Counted from the first letter of the stretch, positions 35,383-45,000 are shown. The stretch is DNA of 64,000 bases from Dolichospermum compactum NIES-806 (GCF_002368115.1 NZ_AP018316.1:2574450-2638449), one strand, 5' to 3'. The notes: generated by a model not told the origin, from the sequence alone. Made by a program: numbers and translations.

Positions 35383-36837
35383 CTATTTTTTAACACTTTC
35401 GAGAATTACTTTAGCCGCACGTTTTCCAGAGACTGTTGCTCCTTCCATGCTGTCAATATAATCTTGTTGTGTGTAACTTCCAGCTAGGAAAAAGTTAGGA
35501 ACAGGTGTTTTTTGATTGGGACGGTAGACATCCATTCCTGGTGCTTCTCTGTACAAAGATTGAGCCAGTTTGACGACACTATACCAAGTCATGTTTAAAT
35601 CTCTTGACGAGGGGAACAGTTCATGAACTTGTTTGAGAACGTGATTAGCGATCGCTTCATTACTTTGTTTAATGAAAGGATCTCCCGGTGTCAATACCAG
35701 TTGCAATAATGAACCCTCCCCAGGACGATAATAATCGGCAGGACTAGTCAAAGCCAAATCAGCAAAACAGGAGAAATCAGCATCAGCAGTATACAACAAA
35801 TTATCTATCCCTGCTGCCTGTAAGGGTGGTGTCACTCCGCCTTTACCCCGTTTTTTCTCATCTTGTAGTTCTGTCACCCAACCATCAAAACGTAGCTGCA
35901 CTGTAGCGACGGGGACAGCATCTAGTTTATAAATGTTATCAAATTCTGGCCATTTTCGCCAAGGTTGGGGTAAAACTCGCTGAATTCCGGGAACATCACA
36001 AGCGCAAAGATAAGCATCAGCAGTGATCACCTCTTCTGCATCACCTTGGGCAACTAATATCCCAGTCACTTGGGTTTGTTCTCCAGACTCAGCAAATTTA
36101 ATTTCTCGGACTTGACGACGGGTGTATATTTTTGTGCCTCTTTCTTCTAAATACTTAACAATAGGTTTGTGTAAATATTCCTGGGGTGAACCTTCCAACA
36201 TTCGCAGAATTGAAGCTTCTGTTCTGACTGCAAAAAACTGGAAAATTGTCAACATACACCGGGCGGATATATTATCACAATCTATAAATCCCAAGGCGTA
36301 AGCAATAGGATTCCAGAGACGTTTGATGCTGCCTTTACTGCCTCCGTGACTATAGAACCAGTCGGAAAAACTGATTTTATCTAATTTGCGAATAGTTTTC
36401 ATTGCCCCGTCAAAGTCTACCAAACCTTGAACTATTGGGCTAGTCCCCAGAGCGATCGCATTTTGGATTTTATCCCGTACCGAAAGTTGAGAAGTGGTAA
36501 AAAACGCCTTTAATCCATTAAAAGGCGCACCCGTGAAAAAGCGAAAATCTAACGCCCCAGTTTGTCCGCCTTTATTGATAAAAGTATGACTATGTTCCTT
36601 GAGGCGTAAGTTATCACCAGCCCCCACCTTCTCCATTAACTCAAACAGATTGTAGTAGCAGCCGAAAAAGACGTGCAGCCCCATTTCAATATGGTTGCCG
36701 TCACCATCCACCCAACTGCTAACTTTACCCCCCACAAACGGACGAGACTCGAAAATTTCTACTTCACAGCCAGCATCTACTAAATCTACAGCAGTTGCTA
36801 ACCCTGCTAATCCCGCACCCACAATTGCAACGCGCAT
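35383..36837 (-). CDS. zds: 9,9'-di-cis-zeta-carotene desaturase
   Basis: 484 residues. The FAD-binding Rossmann motif VAIVGAGLAGLATAVDL opens the protein. FESRPFVGGKVSSW and HVFFGCYYNLFELM are typical of the plant/cyanobacterial CrtP/CrtQ desaturases, and FNGLKAFFTTSQLS with PIVQGLVDFDGAMKTIRKLD points to zeta-carotene rather than phytoene desaturase. A C-terminal FAD contact (LAGSYTQQDYIDSMEGA) is intact. It converts zeta-carotene to lycopene (prolycopene) on the thylakoid or plasma membrane. A small RHH gene lies upstream on the same strand. Confidence 0.93.
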   Translation of the reverse strand: MRVAIVGAGLAGLATAVDLVDAGCEVEIFESRPFVGGKVSSWVDGDGNHIEMGLHVFFGCYYNLFELMEKVGAGDNLRLKEHSHTFINKGGQTGALDFRFFTGAPFNGLKAFFTTSQLSVRDKIQNAIALGTSPIVQGLVDFDGAMKTIRKLDKISFSDWFYSHGGSKGSIKRLWNPIAYALGFIDCDNISARCMLTIFQFFAVRTEASILRMLEGSPQEYLHKPIVKYLEERGTKIYTRRQVREIKFAESGEQTQVTGILVAQGDAEEVITADAYLCACDVPGIQRVLPQPWRKWPEFDNIYKLDAVPVATVQLRFDGWVTELQDEKKRGKGGVTPPLQAAGIDNLLYTADADFSCFADLALTSPADYYRPGEGSLLQLVLTPGDPFIKQSNEAIANHVLKQVHELFPSSRDLNMTWYSVVKLAQSLYREAPGMDVYRPNQKTPVPNFFLAGSYTQQDYIDSMEGATVSGKRAAKVILESVKK

Positions 36838-36962
36838 TCCCTCTTCCTTGTTCAGTTTCTTTACAAATTGTAACTGAATTAGTCGGTTGTCAGTTGTTAG
36901 TTGTCAGTTGTCAATATCTTTTCCCTGCTCCCTGCCCCCTACTCCCTGCTCCCGGTCGTCTA

Positions 36963-37133
36963 TCACCCTCCTGTAATCTCTTCACCTTGAGGGAGACTTC
37001 TAATCAGTTCTCGAATCACATCTGTGGCTGGTCTACCTGTCTGTTGACAATATTTTTCTAGTTTTTCTGCCTCTTGTGTGGCTAGATTCACTGTTATGCG
37101 TTTAACCGCCCATTTTTTGTTTGTCATTATCAT
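36963..37133 (-). CDS. Small ribbon-helix-helix (CopG-like) protein
   Basis: A short gene of 56 residues starting MIMTNKKWAVKRITVN; the third codon is a second possible ATG. The pattern is a beta strand (VKRITVNLA), helix (EAEKLEKYCQQ), turn (TGRPATD) and helix (VIRELIRSLP), as in RHH DNA-binding proteins. It lies 125 bases upstream of zds on the same strand. No toxin-like partner is adjacent, so it is more likely a small transcription regulator than an antitoxin. The call comes from translating the minus strand directly. Confidence 0.7.
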   Translation of the reverse strand: MIMTNKKWAVKRITVNLATQEAEKLEKYCQQTGRPATDVIRELIRSLPQGEEITGG

Positions 37134-37468
37134 GCACTTTGCTGTATATTAACTTGATTTAGAGAGTTTGGTCACTCAAAACAAAAATGAGACTATGAGA
37201 GTTAGTCTGAATTAAAAATGTAACAAAAATACTAATCTTATTTAAAATCTTTAGTTTGTCAACTACTTACCCAAATAAATTTGGCGATAACCTTGCTTGA
37301 ATACTGGAAACTCCTGGTAATTTTAGCCTGAGTGTCATTGATTCGACCTATCAATGTGTAAATAGGGAACAGGGAAGAAAATAGATCAGGATAATCTTAC
37401 AAGAACAAGATTGGATTGTTATAGATATCCTGTAATTTAATTTATAAATTCTAGGTATATCTATTGAT
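37134..37468. other. Intergenic, no recognised feature
   Basis: 335 bases of AT-rich sequence downstream of the 37469-39085 gene and upstream of the RHH gene. Only a short AGGGAACAGGGAAGA repeat scrap near 37366 is recognisable. The RHH/zds promoter is probably here. Confidence 0.5.
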
Positions 37469-39085
37469 TTAGTCAACCGTTTCCAAGCTTAATTCTTCCG
37501 AGGAAAGTACATGAGCTTCTAATAAAGCCATCATATCTCTTAACTGGGGATTACCACGAGAAGCTCCAGTTAATCCTTTGGCAATAATTAACCCACAATG
37601 TCCTTTAGTATTTTGACACCGTTGATGCCATTTTCGCTTGGCTTCTATATGCACTGGGTCGTCATCTAAAAATTGCCCAAACAAAAATAATTCACTGTTA
37701 TGCGTTTGTAATAAACCTAAATCGTATAGATCATCATCTACTGGATCTGTGACGGTGTAAAAGCAGATGGCGTTTAATCCTCCAGCGGCTTGAATATTTT
37801 CAATAATTCCTTTAGCTTTAGGACGGGAGGTTTGAATGACAATCACAGGTAAACCATCACCGGCTGGTTCAAATTCCCCTGCTGCTTGGTAATTAGGTGC
37901 TTGACGCAGGTGATTTAATGTTTCCCAGGGTAAGACACCCAAACTCATGAAAGCATCCTCTGGGATTAAATCGTCTCTTAAGGCTTCAAATATGGAATCA
38001 TCTTCGTCGTCTTCATCTTCGTCATCTAAATCAAAACCAGCCATTTCCTCTAGTTCTGCTGTCAATTCTGGCATGGTAGAAACGATGACAGTTAAGGATT
38101 TGCGATTGTTGCCGGGTTCTGGTAGGGAAATTCGATAACGTTGGCTCAGGGTAAGAAAATCTTCGTCATATAATTGCCGATGGTGGTCACGGAGAAACCG
38201 CAATAAACTTTCTACGGCAACAAAAGTGAGTAGTGCTTCTTCTTCATACAAAACGGAACGTAACCCTTCTAGGGGGTGAATATTGCCGAAGGTAGGTTGA
38301 ATTTCGGACAGGGGCATTTGTGCCAAATTACCCAAATCATCATCTTCGTTGTCGTGCAGGGAGTCAAAGGTGAGAAATAGACAGTCTTGTTTAAGGAAGG
38401 CTTCTTCTAAATCTTGATTTAGTTCATCTTCGTCAGCTAAAACAGCAGCCCGAAACCGTTTGAGGGAATCTTCCGAACGATAAAACAAAATTCCATATTC
38501 AATGCCCAACATTCCCATGACGGATGCATAGAGTTTTTCTACGTCCCATTGATTGATTTCTATGGATAAAATTTGCTGTTCTTCTAGAAATCTCCAAGGG
38601 GCAGCTTGCCAGACTTCTAAGGCTTTATCATGGAGGAGTTTGGCGTATTTGGGGGGTAAGTCGGGAGTTTGGCTATCAATGACTTCGGCAAAGGAGCGAA
38701 ATAGTTCGTCAATTATCGGTAATTCCGGTACGTAGTCGATGGCAATGTCTAAATCCTGCAAGACTCCGCGCAGGTAAAATTGAATTTCCCGATCGCGCAC
38801 CACTATTCTTTGTGGTCTACCGGGTTTAGCTGGGCTTTGGGGATGTTCTATTGCCCGCATGAGGGTACGCACAATGGCTTCGGGACCCAGGGCGGGGTCT
38901 ATCATGTCCATACCTCTAACAATGCCTTCTGAGGCATCTACCCAAAGAATGCAGTCTCCTTTGGTGTCTGGATCTGTAAATGGGGTGTGTGGTGATGACA
39001 ATGGACGGCGATCGCCCTCCCATACAGAAGGAATCTGGGTTAATTTCTGCAACCGGCGACTGGTAGAGCGATTAAAACTTGTCAT
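37469..39085 (-). CDS. Conserved cyanobacterial protein of unknown function
   Basis: 538 residues, soluble and acidic. An N-terminal region has CILWVDASEGIVRGMDMIDP and then AKPGRPQRIVVRDREIQFYL. A central part contains WRFLEEQQILSIEINQW. A very acidic stretch (DLDDEDEDDEDDSIFEALRD) is followed by a C-terminal domain with DGLPVIVIQTSRPKAKGIIE. I believe it corresponds to a DUF family restricted largely to cyanobacteria (possibly DUF6930) but cannot confirm this. No catalytic motif is evident. It is transcribed divergently from the SufA-like gene. Confidence 0.75.
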   Translation of the reverse strand: MTSFNRSTSRRLQKLTQIPSVWEGDRRPLSSPHTPFTDPDTKGDCILWVDASEGIVRGMDMIDPALGPEAIVRTLMRAIEHPQSPAKPGRPQRIVVRDREIQFYLRGVLQDLDIAIDYVPELPIIDELFRSFAEVIDSQTPDLPPKYAKLLHDKALEVWQAAPWRFLEEQQILSIEINQWDVEKLYASVMGMLGIEYGILFYRSEDSLKRFRAAVLADEDELNQDLEEAFLKQDCLFLTFDSLHDNEDDDLGNLAQMPLSEIQPTFGNIHPLEGLRSVLYEEEALLTFVAVESLLRFLRDHHRQLYDEDFLTLSQRYRISLPEPGNNRKSLTVIVSTMPELTAELEEMAGFDLDDEDEDDEDDSIFEALRDDLIPEDAFMSLGVLPWETLNHLRQAPNYQAAGEFEPAGDGLPVIVIQTSRPKAKGIIENIQAAGGLNAICFYTVTDPVDDDLYDLGLLQTHNSELFLFGQFLDDDPVHIEAKRKWHQRCQNTKGHCGLIIAKGLTGASRGNPQLRDMMALLEAHVLSSEELSLETVD

Positions 39086-39382
39086 AGAGTAAGTGAATCA
39101 AAACAAAGCGATTGAGAATGGGAATTTCGGGAATGGTTAATCTTTCAACACACCTAACCCCTCAATTCTAGGATAAAAATCTCAGGTTGCTGACAAAGGA
39201 ACAACACTTGATAGAGAAGGGATTATTCTAAAATTTTCTCCTATCTTTCTATCTTCCCATCTTCTTATGCTTTTTTGCCGTCGTAATGTCGCTAAAATAA
39301 ATACAAAAACATTCATAGCAACTCAGAGGTACAAGAATGCCTGCTGGGATATTGATAAAACTAGTTCAGGAGTTAAAAATTT

Positions 39383-39739
39383 ATGACCCAAGCGACTCAA
39401 ACTCAACAACGGGGAATTCTGTTATCTGACGCGGCATTGCGTCAGGTTAAGTCTCTTCAAGATAAGCAAGGGCAAGATTTATGCTTGCGGGTGGGAGTCA
39501 GACAAGGTGGTTGTTCGGGAATGTCTTACATGATGGATTTTGAGGATGTCAGCAAGATTACCCCTGATGATGAGGTTTTCGATTACGATGGCTTCAAAAT
39601 TATTAGCGATCGCAAAAGTCTACTTTACCTTTACGGCTTAATGCTCGATTATAGTGATGCCATGATTGGTGGTGGTTTCCAATTCACTAACCCCAATGCC
39701 GCTCAAACTTGCGGTTGCGGTAAGTCTTTCGGCGTTTGA
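39383..39739 (+). CDS. sufA: A-type iron-sulfur cluster assembly protein (SufA/IscA family)
   Basis: 118 residues. The three cluster-binding cysteines are present: one in GGCSGMSY and two in TCGCGKSF at the C-terminus. VGVRQGGCSG and FKIISDRKSLLYLYG are standard family features. It receives and delivers Fe-S clusters to target proteins. It stands alone, away from the sufBCDS genes. The symbol is by family; it could equally be called iscA or erpA-like. Confidence 0.9.
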   Translation: MTQATQTQQRGILLSDAALRQVKSLQDKQGQDLCLRVGVRQGGCSGMSYMMDFEDVSKITPDDEVFDYDGFKIISDRKSLLYLYGLMLDYSDAMIGGGFQFTNPNAAQTCGCGKSFGV

Positions 39740-39746
39740 CAGCGTA

Positions 39747-39813
39747 CATCCCCGGCTTAAAAGACATTAACACCTAAAAACTTTTGGGATTTTAGGTGTC
39801 AATTCCGGGGTTA
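39747..39813 (+). terminator. Nested stem-loop after the sufA-like gene
   Basis: An outer CCCCGG/CCGGGG pair encloses an inner ACACCTAAAA/TTTTAGGTGT stem. There is no uridine run after the outer stem, so it may be a 3'-end stabiliser rather than an intrinsic terminator. Confidence 0.5.
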
Positions 39814-39994
39814 TCAGCCTAATTTCTGATAATATTGTGAGGATTCACCGAGTCAGAAGTTAGAATATTTGTTTGCATCAGGAATACAGAGAAGCAATTT
39901 TTACCATAAATTATTAAGCTTGACGCGAAAACCCCTGATTCACAACTGACAACTGACAAAGAACAAATGACAACTGACAACTGACAAAGAAGAA

Positions 39995-40417
39995 ATGACT
40001 AATACAATTGATTCCCTATTTGATACAGGTTTAGAACGTTATAAAGCTGGAGAATCTGTAGAATCTTTGATTCCTGTATTTAAAGAGGTATGCGATCGCT
40101 CTCCTAAAGCTAGTTCAGCCTGGATTTGTTTAGCTTGGTTATATCTCCTTGATAACAAAGGTAAATTAGCTTTCAACGCTGCTAATAAAGCCGTGAAACT
40201 CAATCCCCAAGACCCACAAGGAAGAATTAATCTAGCTTTAGCTATGCTAGAAACAGGTCAGAAAGGTTTACGGGAACACATTGATGTAGCACAACAATTG
40301 ATATTTGTCAATGAAGAATGGCAAGAAGAAGTTAAAAATAGCATTGAAGATGGTTTAACCAGAAAACCTGATTGGAAAAATTTAGCCAAAGTTAAAAAAT
40401 GGTTATTTGAAGAATAG
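39995..40417 (+). CDS. TPR-like protein
   Basis: 140 residues. Two tetratricopeptide-type helix pairs can be seen: ASSAWICLAWLYLLDNKGKLA, followed by NAANKAVKLNPQDPQGRINLALAML. It is a soluble scaffold-type protein of unknown partner, common in cyanobacteria. Its stop codon is immediately followed by STRR DNA, and a small membrane-protein gene lies 200 bases downstream on the same strand. Confidence 0.8.
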   Translation: MTNTIDSLFDTGLERYKAGESVESLIPVFKEVCDRSPKASSAWICLAWLYLLDNKGKLAFNAANKAVKLNPQDPQGRINLALAMLETGQKGLREHIDVAQQLIFVNEEWQEEVKNSIEDGLTRKPDWKNLAKVKKWLFEE

Positions 40418-40585
40418 GGAATAGGTGACAAGTGACAGGTGACAGGTGACAGGTGACAGGTGACAGGGAATAGGGAACAGGGAATAGGGAATAGGGAATA
40501 GGGAATAGGGAATAGGGAACAGGGAATAGGGAATAGGGAATAGGGAATAGGGAATAGGGAATAGGGAATAGGGAATAGGGAATAG
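40418..40585. repeat. STRR block: GTGACAG and GGGAATA heptamers
   Basis: About five GTGACAG units are followed by about 17 GGGAATA/GGGAACA units, filling nearly all the space between the TPR-like gene and the next gene. The minus strand is open across this block only because the 7-bp unit is stop-free there. Confidence 0.95.
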
Positions 40586-40623
40586 TCAACGAACAACTGA
40601 CAACTGACAACTGACCAATCAAA

Positions 40624-40872
40624 ATGAAAGACAAATTATTAAACTGGCTCAATCTCATATTAGTTGCTGATGTTTTCCTCGTAATTTTTGGTTTTGGGTG
40701 GCTTGTGATAGCCGTGATTGGTGATGCTTCTGGAATTAACCTGGGATTAGATTTGTGGCACCAACTGTGGATACCAGTATTTAACCCTGCTATTGGTATA
40801 TTGATGGGCGGTGCATTACTTAGTGGTATTATTAGCTGGATATCCAAAAAGCTGACTAAAAATGAGTTATAG
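40624..40872 (+). CDS. Small two-helix membrane protein
   Basis: 82 residues. Hydrophobic helices lie at about 8-32 (LILVADVFLVIFGFGWLVIAV) and 50-72 (PVFNPAIGILMGGALLSGII), with a basic C-terminus (KKLTKNEL). There are no catalytic residues to name. It looks like a small cyanobacterial inner-membrane protein and is flanked on both sides by STRR tracts. Confidence 0.7.
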   Translation: MKDKLLNWLNLILVADVFLVIFGFGWLVIAVIGDASGINLGLDLWHQLWIPVFNPAIGILMGGALLSGIISWISKKLTKNEL

Positions 40873-40942
<70 letters not shown>

Positions 40943-41010
40943 AAAACCTTTTGTTAGCAAGAGTCTGACCGTTAATTGATGTCCTAACTGCCTTGGCGCT
41001 TACCATATCC

Positions 41011-42609
41011 TCAACTCAATTGTGCCACCAGTTGATTTTCTACTAAGGTGTTGTTGGTTAATAAGTCTTCAACTGTAACTCTTAAAAACCGTTGTTCATC
41101 TACTTGAAAATAGATTTTAATGCGATCGCTGCCGGGAAATCCTGGAGGTTTGAGTTTGGCGATTTTACTGGCATTTACACTATCATTGAGGGGTTTAACA
41201 GTAGTTACACGAGTATCCAGTTGACGAGTAATTAAGCGATCGCCATCAAAGTATATCTCTGTTGTGCCTGTTTCTGCGCCTAATTCCCCGATAATTAACT
41301 CAATGCTGGGTTGATTGTCTACGGAAGCACCTAAAACTAATTCTACGGGTTGAATCATCGGGTAAGGTTGTCCGGTTTTAATGATAGGATGCCAACTATG
41401 ACTTTGATTACGGCGATCCCAATAACGCACACCATAGCTATGATAAAGATAGTCTTTGATTTCTATGCCTTGGGTGATTTGTAATGCACCATGCGCGATC
41501 GCTTCAAAAGGTAATTGACGACGGATTTTTTCGGGTTCAAAATATTGTTCTATCCATGTCTGCACCACTGGTAATTGTACAGTTCCACCAACTAATAATA
41601 CTGCATTAATATCATCAATTTCAATCCCATAGCGTCGCCCTTGCTGTAATAATGTCATCATTGAATCATGCAGCTTATCGAAAAATCCGTTTTCTTTCAA
41701 AATATTTTCAAAGGTGTAAAGATCAAGATCCATTTCATAACTTTCAAAAGTTTGATCGTTAAAATAAACTTCACTAGCTTTATCGCAGGTAGATAACTGA
41801 ATTTTCACTCGTTCCGCGAGTCGTGCTGTAAGAGAACTAACTGGTAAGCCTTGGGTTTTGGCAAAATAATCTACTATCCAATTATCAATATCAGTTCCGC
41901 CGAGATTTTGCCCTGCTTTGGCTAATACACGGGCTGTTTTAGTCTTTTGTTTAGAATCTTCACCTAGAGTTTTATCACCCCATTTCAGGAGAAATCCTAA
42001 AGGTTTGGTTTTAGCTTGTTTTCCCTGATCTAAGCTGACTAAAGATAAATCTAACGTTCCTCCACCAAAGTCAACAACCAAGAGAGTTCCTTGATCTGCT
42101 AAACCATACCCCAAAGCCGCAGCAGTAGGTTCATCTAACATTCGTATTTGTTCGACTGGTAGTGATTGACAAACTTTCCCTAACCAGTAACGATAGGCTT
42201 CAAAGCTGTCTACAGGTGCAGTCAAAACTAAAGAATCTATTTTCCCTTCCAGGATGGCTAATTCGGCAATTACCTGGCTTAAAAACCATTTTCCTACTTG
42301 TTCAAAGGTAATATTTTTACCATCCAGTTCTGGTAAAAAACCCTGGATATCTGCACCGATTCCACGTTTAAAGTTACGGAAAAATCTTTGATCGGTTTTT
42401 ATATCTAAACCGCGATCGCATACCTGTTGTCCAGCTATAATTGTCTCCGCACTGGCATTTTCTACATAAACTAAGCTGGGTATTAGTGGTGGGTTGAGGA
42501 ATTGTTGCGCTGATAAACCGGGCAGATTTAGGGTTTCTGCTTGTTGAGTGACAGGATTCCAACGAGTGATAACTGTGTTACTTGTGCCAAAATCAATAGC
42601 GATCGCCAT
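41011..42609 (-). CDS. Hsp70-family protein (DnaK-like)
   Basis: 532 residues. The actin-fold ATPase signatures are present: AIDFGTSNTVITRWN (phosphate 1), LVVDFGGGTLDLSL (phosphate 2), and VLLVGGTVQLPVVQ (adenosine), plus MLDEPTAAALGYG. The C-terminal part (about 390-530) is beta-rich and shorter than DnaK's, with no EEVD-like end and no clear helical lid. It is thus a divergent Hsp70, common in cyanobacteria, with unknown clients. It is divergent from a multi-pass membrane-protein gene 162 bases away. Confidence 0.88.
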   Translation of the reverse strand: MAIAIDFGTSNTVITRWNPVTQQAETLNLPGLSAQQFLNPPLIPSLVYVENASAETIIAGQQVCDRGLDIKTDQRFFRNFKRGIGADIQGFLPELDGKNITFEQVGKWFLSQVIAELAILEGKIDSLVLTAPVDSFEAYRYWLGKVCQSLPVEQIRMLDEPTAAALGYGLADQGTLLVVDFGGGTLDLSLVSLDQGKQAKTKPLGFLLKWGDKTLGEDSKQKTKTARVLAKAGQNLGGTDIDNWIVDYFAKTQGLPVSSLTARLAERVKIQLSTCDKASEVYFNDQTFESYEMDLDLYTFENILKENGFFDKLHDSMMTLLQQGRRYGIEIDDINAVLLVGGTVQLPVVQTWIEQYFEPEKIRRQLPFEAIAHGALQITQGIEIKDYLYHSYGVRYWDRRNQSHSWHPIIKTGQPYPMIQPVELVLGASVDNQPSIELIIGELGAETGTTEIYFDGDRLITRQLDTRVTTVKPLNDSVNASKIAKLKPPGFPGSDRIKIYFQVDEQRFLRVTVEDLLTNNTLVENQLVAQLS

Positions 42610-42771
42610 ATCTTAATATTATTTCCGAAAATAGAGAACAGAATGGAGGGGGCATGGGGATAATTACTTATTACCAATTACCCACTACCTATTACCAGAA
42701 TAAACTATCTAACTAGCAACTTTTGTGGTATTAAATCTGTCAGAGTGTAAAAACTACCCAAATATCTATTT

Positions 42772-44163
42772 ATGTCTGTTGACGCTAAAGGTATTCCCGG
42801 TTTACCTGATTTAACACATCCCCAGGAATTACTGCAATTTGGTACTCAATTACTCCAAAGTTCGCTATTATTATTTTTTTTAATTATAGCCTTGGGAGTG
42901 GCAATGGCCTTAATTAGTTTTTCTGGGCGAAGATATTCGACTGAACAAGCGGTTTTTTTTGGTCAATGGTCAATTCGTTACTTCCAATTATTACAAGGAT
43001 TACAGCATTTAGCTTTAATCTTAATTTTGTTAGTAACTGGCTTTTTTCTATGTTCAACCTTAAGCAATCGTTACCATTATTGGGAACAGGCAAAAGTCTC
43101 CCAAGTTGCGGCTACTGTAGCAGGTGATAAACTCGAACAAGTTTCTCCCCAAATTCGCTACATTACTGAAGAACCTTATGTTTATACTACCCAAGTTAAT
43201 GGTAAGATAGTTAAAGTTAACGACAAACAAAAAGTTACTCGTTACCTTGCTTTAGCCAGTTCAGAAATTCAAGTTAAAATTAATCAAAGTGTGGATGTCC
43301 AAAATCGTAGTTCTATTTATCAAACAGACTATACAGCTAATTACAAAGTTATTAACCAACTGAGTGATATTAATAGTTTTTTCTTGGAAATACCACCACC
43401 TAATGGTTCTTCAATATTGCGTGATTACAAAGTAGAACGGGATGGGACAAGACTAAAACAAACAAATAACGATAATTATAGTTTTCCTTTCCGCTTAGAA
43501 CCAGGACAAGAAACTACTTTTAAAGTTACCTATAAAGCCGATGGTGGTCCCCGCTGGGTTTATAGTGCCACAAATCAGTTACTTTCGCAATTCCGTCTAG
43601 TGGCGATCGCTAATTTTAATAATGCTGACTTTGCCAGTGGGATTACTCCTGATAATATTAAAGTTGATGGCAAAAGTATCCAATTTACTTGGACTTTTGC
43701 CGAAAATGTGTCTGTAAAAAACCCTTTTGGTGTCTTTACTAGCACTAAACCTATTGGCAAAACTGGTATTATTCCCCGGTTATTATTGTTAGCACCAGCT
43801 TTGTTTTTATGGTGGATATTGCTGCTGTACTTATCCCTACCCATGACGTTGAAAAATGTCGTCATTGCTGGAGGTATTTTCTTTGCTTGTTTATTAACAC
43901 TAACCTATCTATCACGGATAATTAATACTGAATTAGCTTGGTTGACAATTGCATTAATTTTATTAGCTTTAAGTTATGGTTTAGGCGCAAATCGTCGTGT
44001 TTCTTTAGCCGCAATTATTTGTACAATCTCTGGAGTTGTTGTACCTGTCTTTGGGTTATTAATTCCTTTTAGTGGCTTAACTTTGAGTATTGCTGGGTTA
44101 CTATCAGCCACTTGGTTGGCTGTGCTACATTGGTACGGATGGTATAATTTACAAGAGAATTAG
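42772..44163 (+). CDS. Multi-pass membrane protein of unknown function
   Basis: 463 residues. Two N-terminal membrane helices (about 30-50 and 75-100) are followed by a large extra-membrane domain (about 105-325, beta-rich, with IRYITEEPYVYTTQVNGK and LEPGQETTFKVTYKADGG) and then about five helices packed to the C-terminus. The domain between helices looks like an extracytoplasmic beta-sandwich. I do not recognise the family. The gene shares an intergenic region with the Hsp70-like gene, so the two may be co-regulated. Confidence 0.75.
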   Translation: MSVDAKGIPGLPDLTHPQELLQFGTQLLQSSLLLFFLIIALGVAMALISFSGRRYSTEQAVFFGQWSIRYFQLLQGLQHLALILILLVTGFFLCSTLSNRYHYWEQAKVSQVAATVAGDKLEQVSPQIRYITEEPYVYTTQVNGKIVKVNDKQKVTRYLALASSEIQVKINQSVDVQNRSSIYQTDYTANYKVINQLSDINSFFLEIPPPNGSSILRDYKVERDGTRLKQTNNDNYSFPFRLEPGQETTFKVTYKADGGPRWVYSATNQLLSQFRLVAIANFNNADFASGITPDNIKVDGKSIQFTWTFAENVSVKNPFGVFTSTKPIGKTGIIPRLLLLAPALFLWWILLLYLSLPMTLKNVVIAGGIFFACLLTLTYLSRIINTELAWLTIALILLALSYGLGANRRVSLAAIICTISGVVVPVFGLLIPFSGLTLSIAGLLSATWLAVLHWYGWYNLQEN

Positions 44164-44173
44164 ATATTATATT

Positions 44174-44197
44174 CCCGGCTTCTTGAAGAAGTCGGGG
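44174..44197 (+). terminator. Hairpin just after the membrane-protein gene
   Basis: CCCGGCTTCTT-G-AAGAAGTCGGG forms a strong stem with one G-T pair, 10 bases after the stop codon. It is a recurrent cyanobacterial hairpin and may end or stabilise the transcript. There is no T-run. Confidence 0.55.
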
Positions 44198-44314
44198 ATT
44201 TGGGGACGTGGTATTTTAGTAGCATAAAAAAATCAAAGTTCCACCCAAACTATCCGGATGGAGTAATACAAGAGATGGATACTTAAATAGTAGATGCACC
44301 TTAATTAAACTATT

Positions 44315-44345
44315 ACCCTCGGCTTTTAGCTGGGGGTTTTTCTTG
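44315..44345 (+). terminator. Rho-independent terminator, + strand
   Basis: ACCCTCGGCTTTTAGCTGGGGG then TTTTTCTT. The stem is CCCTCGGC/GCTGGGGG with one mismatch. It lies 150 bases after the membrane-protein stop, beyond an earlier hairpin at 44174, so a short RNA could be made between the two. Confidence 0.65.
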
Positions 44346-44394
44346 GCTTTGGGATTTCTATTCTAGCAACTTATCAGAGGAAATGTCAAAACTT

Positions 44395-45000
44395 TTATTT
44401 GAAAATAGCGGGCAGCAAATTGGGGGCTAACCATAGGGCATAACCTATAAAACCGAATAGTAAAGTAATCAAGAGAGTAGCAATATAGCTAATACACATT
44501 AACAAACCATCCGATTCAATGGTGGCAACTGCTAACAGTAAAATTCCCACAGTCGGAATAGGATTGGTAAAAGGAATGGGGGAAATTAATAATATTGTTA
44601 ACCAAGAGATGCACAGCCCATTAAATCGCCAAATCCAAGCATGATTAGCGACTGTTTGTAATCGGGGACGGGCAATTTTTTCTAATACCCTAGTGACGCG
44701 ACGTAGATTTTGTAAGATGATTTTAGCGAAAGCGTTGGGAAATTTATAATTAGCAATTTTTTTGGGTAGCCAAGGTGTTCTTCTTCCTAAAACCATTTGC
44801 AATGATAATAATAAACAAGCACCACCTAAAGGACTACTCAAGCCTGGAGGCATGGGGAATAAAAAAGGTAATACTAGTAAGGTGATTACCAAGCTAAAAC
44901 CCCGTTCAGAAGTTTCTGTCAGAATATCACCTAAAGTTAGCGGCTGTTCACTTAAACGTTCTAGAAGAGATTTAATTTCTTGAGAAAAGCGTAAATTCAT
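44395..45000 (-). CDS. ExoD-family membrane protein
   Basis: 201 residues. LTLGDILTETSERGFSLVITLLVLPF at 21-46, then PMPPGLSSPLGG and LLLSLQMVLGRRTPWLP, are characteristic of the ExoD (exopolysaccharide synthesis) family. About four to five membrane helices are present, including the pair at about 135-190. In rhizobia ExoD affects exopolysaccharide production and alkaline tolerance; the cyanobacterial role is not established. Confidence 0.88.
   Translation of the reverse strand: MNLRFSQEIKSLLERLSEQPLTLGDILTETSERGFSLVITLLVLPFLFPMPPGLSSPLGGACLLLSLQMVLGRRTPWLPKKIANYKFPNAFAKIILQNLRRVTRVLEKIARPRLQTVANHAWIWRFNGLCISWLTILLISPIPFTNPIPTVGILLLAVATIESDGLLMCISYIATLLITLLFGFIGYALWLAPNLLPAIFK

Noticed and set aside
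40392..40847. Open frame on the minus strand across the GGGAATA repeats
   Set aside because: It translates to monotonous Pro-Tyr-Ser-Leu-Phe repeats created by the 7-bp STRR and covers the small membrane-protein gene on the other strand.
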